Origin: Nitrospirota bacterium
GTDB lineage: Bacteria; Nitrospirota; Nitrospiria; Nitrospirales; Nitrospiraceae
NCBI GenBank assembly: GCA_016222925.1
Contig: JACRQB010000296.1
Location: forward strand, 1 to 9,826
Direction of reading: 5' to 3'
Length of the DNA stretch: 9,826 nt
A program made the position numbers and the translations under genes. Shown here in pieces: positions 6,955 through 9,826 of the stretch; within the stretch, counting starts at the first letter, position 1; every line of letters begins with the position of its first letter. The notes below the pieces were generated by a model. That model was not told the DNA's origin. It made no database searches and worked only from the letters and a program-made list of their open reading frames with translations.

Positions 6955-7517
6955 TCGTCCAGGGCGAGATTCAGCAATAGAACGTTGACTCGTGGTTCTC
7001 CAAGAACGCCGAGCTGGCGGCCCTGTGTGTGTTGGACCACGAGGTCGCGCACAACAGCCTCATCGAGCCCTCGAGCGCGAGCCACTCTTCTGATTTGGTA
7101 CTGAGCAGCCGCCGGACTGATGTGAGGGTCCAGCCCGCTCCCTGATGAGGTAACTAGGTCGACAGGGATCAGCGAGTCATTGTCCGGATCTGCGTCTCGT
7201 AATGCAGCCACTCTCGCTCTCACCGCTTCAACCAACGCCGGATTGGTGGGCCCGAGGTTCGAGCCACCCGACGCAGCGGCATTATAGGGAAACGGTGCGG
7301 TCGCCGACGGACGGCTCCAGAAATACTCTGGTTGATCAAAATACTGTCCGATCAACTTGGATCCGAGTACTTTGCTATTCCGCACGATCAAGCTGCCGTT
7401 CGCTTGGTCTGGAAAAAAGAGTTGCGCCAGCCCGGTGACAGCCAGCGGATAGACCAGCCCCGTCAAGACAGTCAGAAGTAACAGCATGGTCAGGGCGGGC
7501 CTTATTTGGTCTTTCAT
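6945..7517 (-). CDS. kdpC: KdpC, small subunit of the Kdp potassium pump
   Basis: The 190-residue protein equals E. coli KdpC in length. It has a short N-terminal cytoplasmic end (MKDQIRPAL), a single membrane helix (about 9-34) and a soluble domain with the family hallmarks QANGSLI (38-44), GQYF, FWSRPSAT (66-73), YNAAASGGSNLGPTNP (78-93), a LDPHISPAAAQYQ block (129-141) and a final VNVLLLNLAL. KdpC associates with KdpA and KdpB and raises ATP affinity or stabilises the complex. The ATG at 7517 was preferred to the in-frame GTG at 7538 because it reproduces the family N-terminus; a GAGGAG lies 13 bases upstream. The gap from kdpB is 40 bases, consistent with one transcript. Confidence 0.97.
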   Translation of the reverse strand: MKDQIRPALTMLLLLTVLTGLVYPLAVTGLAQLFFPDQANGSLIVRNSKVLGSKLIGQYFDQPEYFWSRPSATAPFPYNAAASGGSNLGPTNPALVEAVRARVAALRDADPDNDSLIPVDLVTSSGSGLDPHISPAAAQYQIRRVARARGLDEAVVRDLVVQHTQGRQLGVLGEPRVNVLLLNLALDERR

Positions 7518-7557
7518 AGCTCTCTCTCGGCTCCTCACGGCCTAATCGTTTTCCAAG

Positions 7558-9681
7558 TTAAACAAGATGCAAGGCCACCAGAATCATATCGATCAGCTTG
7601 ATGCCGACGAAGGGCACCACCATACCCCCTAATCCATAGATCAAAAGATGCCGTCGCAGCAGGAATTCTGCTCCACTGGGTCGATACGTGATGCCTCGTA
7701 GCGCGAGTGGAATAAGTGCGATGATGATCAACGCATTGAAGATGACCGCGGACAGGACCGCGCTCTGCGGAGTCGCCAGCCGCATTACATTCAATGCATT
7801 AAGCGCCGGATAGGTTGTGGCGAAGGCTGCAGGAATGATGGCGAAGTATTTGGCCACATCGTTGGCAATGCTGAAGGTGGTCAACGCGCCGCGAGTCATG
7901 AGCAATTGTTTGCCGATTTCCACAATTTCGATGAGCTTCGTGGGATTGGAATCCAGATCGACCAGGTTGCCCGCCTCTTTTGCCGCCTGGGTCCCGGTGT
8001 TCATTGCGACGGCGACGTCGGCCTGCGCCAGGGCCGGCGCGTCGTTTGTCCCGTCCCCCGTCATGGCCACGAGTCGGCCGTCTGCCTGAAGATCCCGAAT
8101 CAACTTGAGTTTGGCCTCCGGCGTGGCCTGGGCTAGGAAATCGTCCACTCCGGCCTCCGCCGCCACGGCCGCCGCCGTCTGGGGATTGTCGCCGGTGATC
8201 ATGATTGTCTTAATGCCCATTCGGCGGAGCTCAATGAATCGTTCCTTAATGCCTCCCTTCACGATATCTTGCAAAGCAATCACGCCCAGCACCTTAGCCT
8301 TCTCAGCCACCACGAGCGGTGTTCCGCCTTGTTTGGCAATCGTCTCGACATTCAGCCGAACAAGCTGAGAAAATTGTCCTCCTTGCGACGTCACATAGGC
8401 TTCGACCGCATCCGCCGATCCTTTACGGATCTGCCGCCCATCAAAGTTAACCCCGCTCATTCGCGTCTGAGCCGTGAAGGGCATAAATGTGGCACCCATC
8501 TCATGGATGTCTCTCGCACGTAAGCCATACTTCTCCTTGGCTAGGACGACGATGCTGCGGCCCTCCGGCGTTTCATCCGCCAACGACGAGAGTTGGGCGG
8601 TGGCGGCCAACGCCTGAACGTCTACTCCCTCCGCGGGAAGAAAGGCAGTCGCCTGACGATTGCCCAGCGTGATGGTGCCGGTCTTATCCAGCAGAAGGAC
8701 ATCTACATCACCGGCTGCTTCAACAGCCTTTCCCGACATCGCAATGACATTGGCCTGTACCATGCGATCCATCCCGGCAATACCGATTGCTGAGAGGAGA
8801 GCCCCGATGGTTGTCGGAATCAGACAGACCAACAACGCGACCAACACAGTGATAGTGACCGGCGTCCCTTGCCCCGTGGCTTGCACGCTGTATAGAGAAA
8901 ACGGCAACAGCGTGACCGTTGCCAACAAGAAAATGATGGTCAGGGCTGCAAGCAGAATAGTGAGGGCGATTTCATTCGGCGTTTTCTGGCGTTTGGCTCC
9001 TTCCACCATGGTGATCATCCGGTCCAGAAAGCTTTCCCCCGAGCTGGCCGTGACGCGAACGATGAGCCAGTCGGACAGGATCTTCGTACCCCCCGTGACG
9101 GCGCTGCGATCGCCGCCGCTTTCTCGAATGACGGGCGCGCTCTCGCCGGTGATCGCGCTCTCATTCACTGATGCCACTCCGTCGACAACCTCACCGTCGG
9201 ACGGAATGAAATCTCCCGCCTCCACGAGAACCACATCCCCCTTCTTGAGCTGATTCGCGGACACCACGCTGAACGTATCGCGTCGCTGAAACTGACGGTT
9301 CCACACGTCATGATGCTCGCTCCCGGGATCGATCGTGCCAAGTTTCTTGGCCGTAAGTTCCCGTCGTGCACGCCGCAGCGAATCGGCCTGCGCTTTGCCA
9401 CGACCTTCCGCCATAGCTTCCGCGAAGTTGGCGAACAGCACGGTGAACCAGAGCCAGACCGTGATCGAGAGAATGAACCAGGCGGGGGCCTCCCCGGTTC
9501 CCGCCAGCGCCTGCGCGAACAAGAGGGTCGTCAAGACGCTTCCGACCCAGACGATAAACATGACTGGATTCTTGACCTGATGGCGAGGGTTGAGCTTGAA
9601 GATGGCATCGCGCCACGCATGGCGTATCACTGCGGCGTCGAACAGAGACTGGGACTTGTGCGCTTTTGTCGGCGAGCTCAT
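7558..9681 (-). CDS. kdpB: KdpB, ATPase subunit of the Kdp potassium pump
   Basis: This P-type ATPase of 707 residues hydrolyses ATP to drive K+ import through KdpA. Visible motifs are the actuator TGES (178-181, whose serine is the inhibitory phosphorylation site in E. coli), CLIPTTIGALL (286-296) in a membrane helix, phosphorylation site DKTGT with D332, F402 and KGS (420-422) for nucleotide binding, MITGDN (494-499), GDGTND (542-547) and the membrane charge pair D608/K611 that couples to KdpA. Membrane segments fall at about 40-60, 69-88, 240-262, 275-298 and in the last 110 residues. It is about 25 residues longer than E. coli KdpB: about 5 at the N-terminus, 14 in the loop at about 115-145 before the actuator strand, and 6 near 262-279. 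The start is firm: TAGGAG lies 9 bases upstream. Confidence 0.98.
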   Translation of the reverse strand: MSSPTKAHKSQSLFDAAVIRHAWRDAIFKLNPRHQVKNPVMFIVWVGSVLTTLLFAQALAGTGEAPAWFILSITVWLWFTVLFANFAEAMAEGRGKAQADSLRRARRELTAKKLGTIDPGSEHHDVWNRQFQRRDTFSVVSANQLKKGDVVLVEAGDFIPSDGEVVDGVASVNESAITGESAPVIRESGGDRSAVTGGTKILSDWLIVRVTASSGESFLDRMITMVEGAKRQKTPNEIALTILLAALTIIFLLATVTLLPFSLYSVQATGQGTPVTITVLVALLVCLIPTTIGALLSAIGIAGMDRMVQANVIAMSGKAVEAAGDVDVLLLDKTGTITLGNRQATAFLPAEGVDVQALAATAQLSSLADETPEGRSIVVLAKEKYGLRARDIHEMGATFMPFTAQTRMSGVNFDGRQIRKGSADAVEAYVTSQGGQFSQLVRLNVETIAKQGGTPLVVAEKAKVLGVIALQDIVKGGIKERFIELRRMGIKTIMITGDNPQTAAAVAAEAGVDDFLAQATPEAKLKLIRDLQADGRLVAMTGDGTNDAPALAQADVAVAMNTGTQAAKEAGNLVDLDSNPTKLIEIVEIGKQLLMTRGALTTFSIANDVAKYFAIIPAAFATTYPALNALNVMRLATPQSAVLSAVIFNALIIIALIPLALRGITYRPSGAEFLLRRHLLIYGLGGMVVPFVGIKLIDMILVALHLV

Positions 9682-9690
9682 CGGACGTGA

Positions 9691-9696
9691 CTCCTA
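9691..9696 (-). promoter_or_regulatory. Ribosome binding site of kdpB, overlapping a second kdpA stop codon
   Basis: TAGGAG (9696-9691) stands 9 bases before the kdpB ATG. Its TAG is in frame with kdpA and directly follows the real kdpA stop (9699-9697), so kdpA ends in two stop codons in a row. The tight spacing suggests coupled translation of kdpA and kdpB. Confidence 0.7.
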
Positions 9697-9826
9697 CTAT
9701 CCCCTCATCATCAGCTCTTCGACGATAGGCCCCAAGGCTAGAGCGGGAAGAAATGTGAGCGCCCCGACCATCACGACCACGCCGATTAGAAGAACCACGA
9801 ACAGCGGAGTGTGAGTCGGCAAAGTC
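9697..9826 (-). CDS. kdpA: KdpA, K+-channel subunit of the Kdp pump, C-terminal end only
   Basis: Only the last 42 codons are in the window. They encode a membrane helix (about 24 residues, LFVVLLIGVVVMVGALTFLP) ending in PALALGPIVEELMMRG. The PTHTPLFVVLL and GALTFLPALALGP segments match the C-terminus of KdpA closely (E. coli ends with THGPLFVGLL...GALTFIPALALGP). KdpA is the inner-membrane subunit that selects and conducts K+. The gap to kdpB is 15 bases, fitting the standard kdpABC order. Whether a kdpF precedes kdpA cannot be seen. Confidence 0.95.
   Translation of the reverse strand, partial: TLPTHTPLFVVLLIGVVVMVGALTFLPALALGPIVEELMMRG

Noticed and set aside
8660..9253. 197-codon open frame on the plus strand opposite kdpB
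   Set aside because: Low-complexity Ser/Thr/Pro/Arg-rich translation typical of an antisense shadow of a conserved P-type ATPase gene.

Overview
The window is dominated by the minus-strand kdp locus for high-affinity, ATP-driven potassium uptake. In transcription order (right to left) it holds the 3' end of kdpA (running off the right edge), kdpB, kdpC, kdpD and kdpE, followed after 264 bases by a gene for an outer-membrane beta-barrel of the BBP2 porin-2 type. All the kdp genes inside the window are intact and keep their catalytic motifs. KdpA, KdpB and KdpC form the inner-membrane K+ pump. KdpD is the sensor kinase and KdpE its DNA-binding partner, which would switch the operon on when K+ is short. 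The co-oriented barrel protein could give K+ a route across the outer membrane, but that is inference from position.

The left third is unrelated. Positions 1-464 (minus strand) hold the N-terminal 154 residues of an M20-family metallopeptidase, cut by the window edge and preceded by a good ribosome binding site and a TATAAT box. Diverging from it on the plus strand are two small genes for exported proteins: one with a signal peptide and a predicted OB-fold-like body, and one lipoprotein that resembles, weakly, the rhombotarget-lipoprotein type. The lipoprotein gene runs tail-to-tail into the barrel gene with a 9-base overlap.

The host is a Gram-negative (diderm) bacterium, judging from the lipoprotein with a lipobox and the outer-membrane barrel. 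The moderately high GC and general protein style would fit Nitrospirota (Nitrospira-like) or a similar environmental lineage, but this is a guess from style, not a demonstrated assignment. No RNA genes, insertion sequences, CRISPR arrays or phage genes were seen.

No wholly new system is evident. The points most worth a second look are the kdp-barrel pairing and its leader (a T-rich tract and a 13-bp hairpin), the KdpD sensor domain that keeps only half of the known c-di-AMP motif, the uncertain KdpD start next to a 12-base direct repeat, and the two uncharacterised exported proteins.
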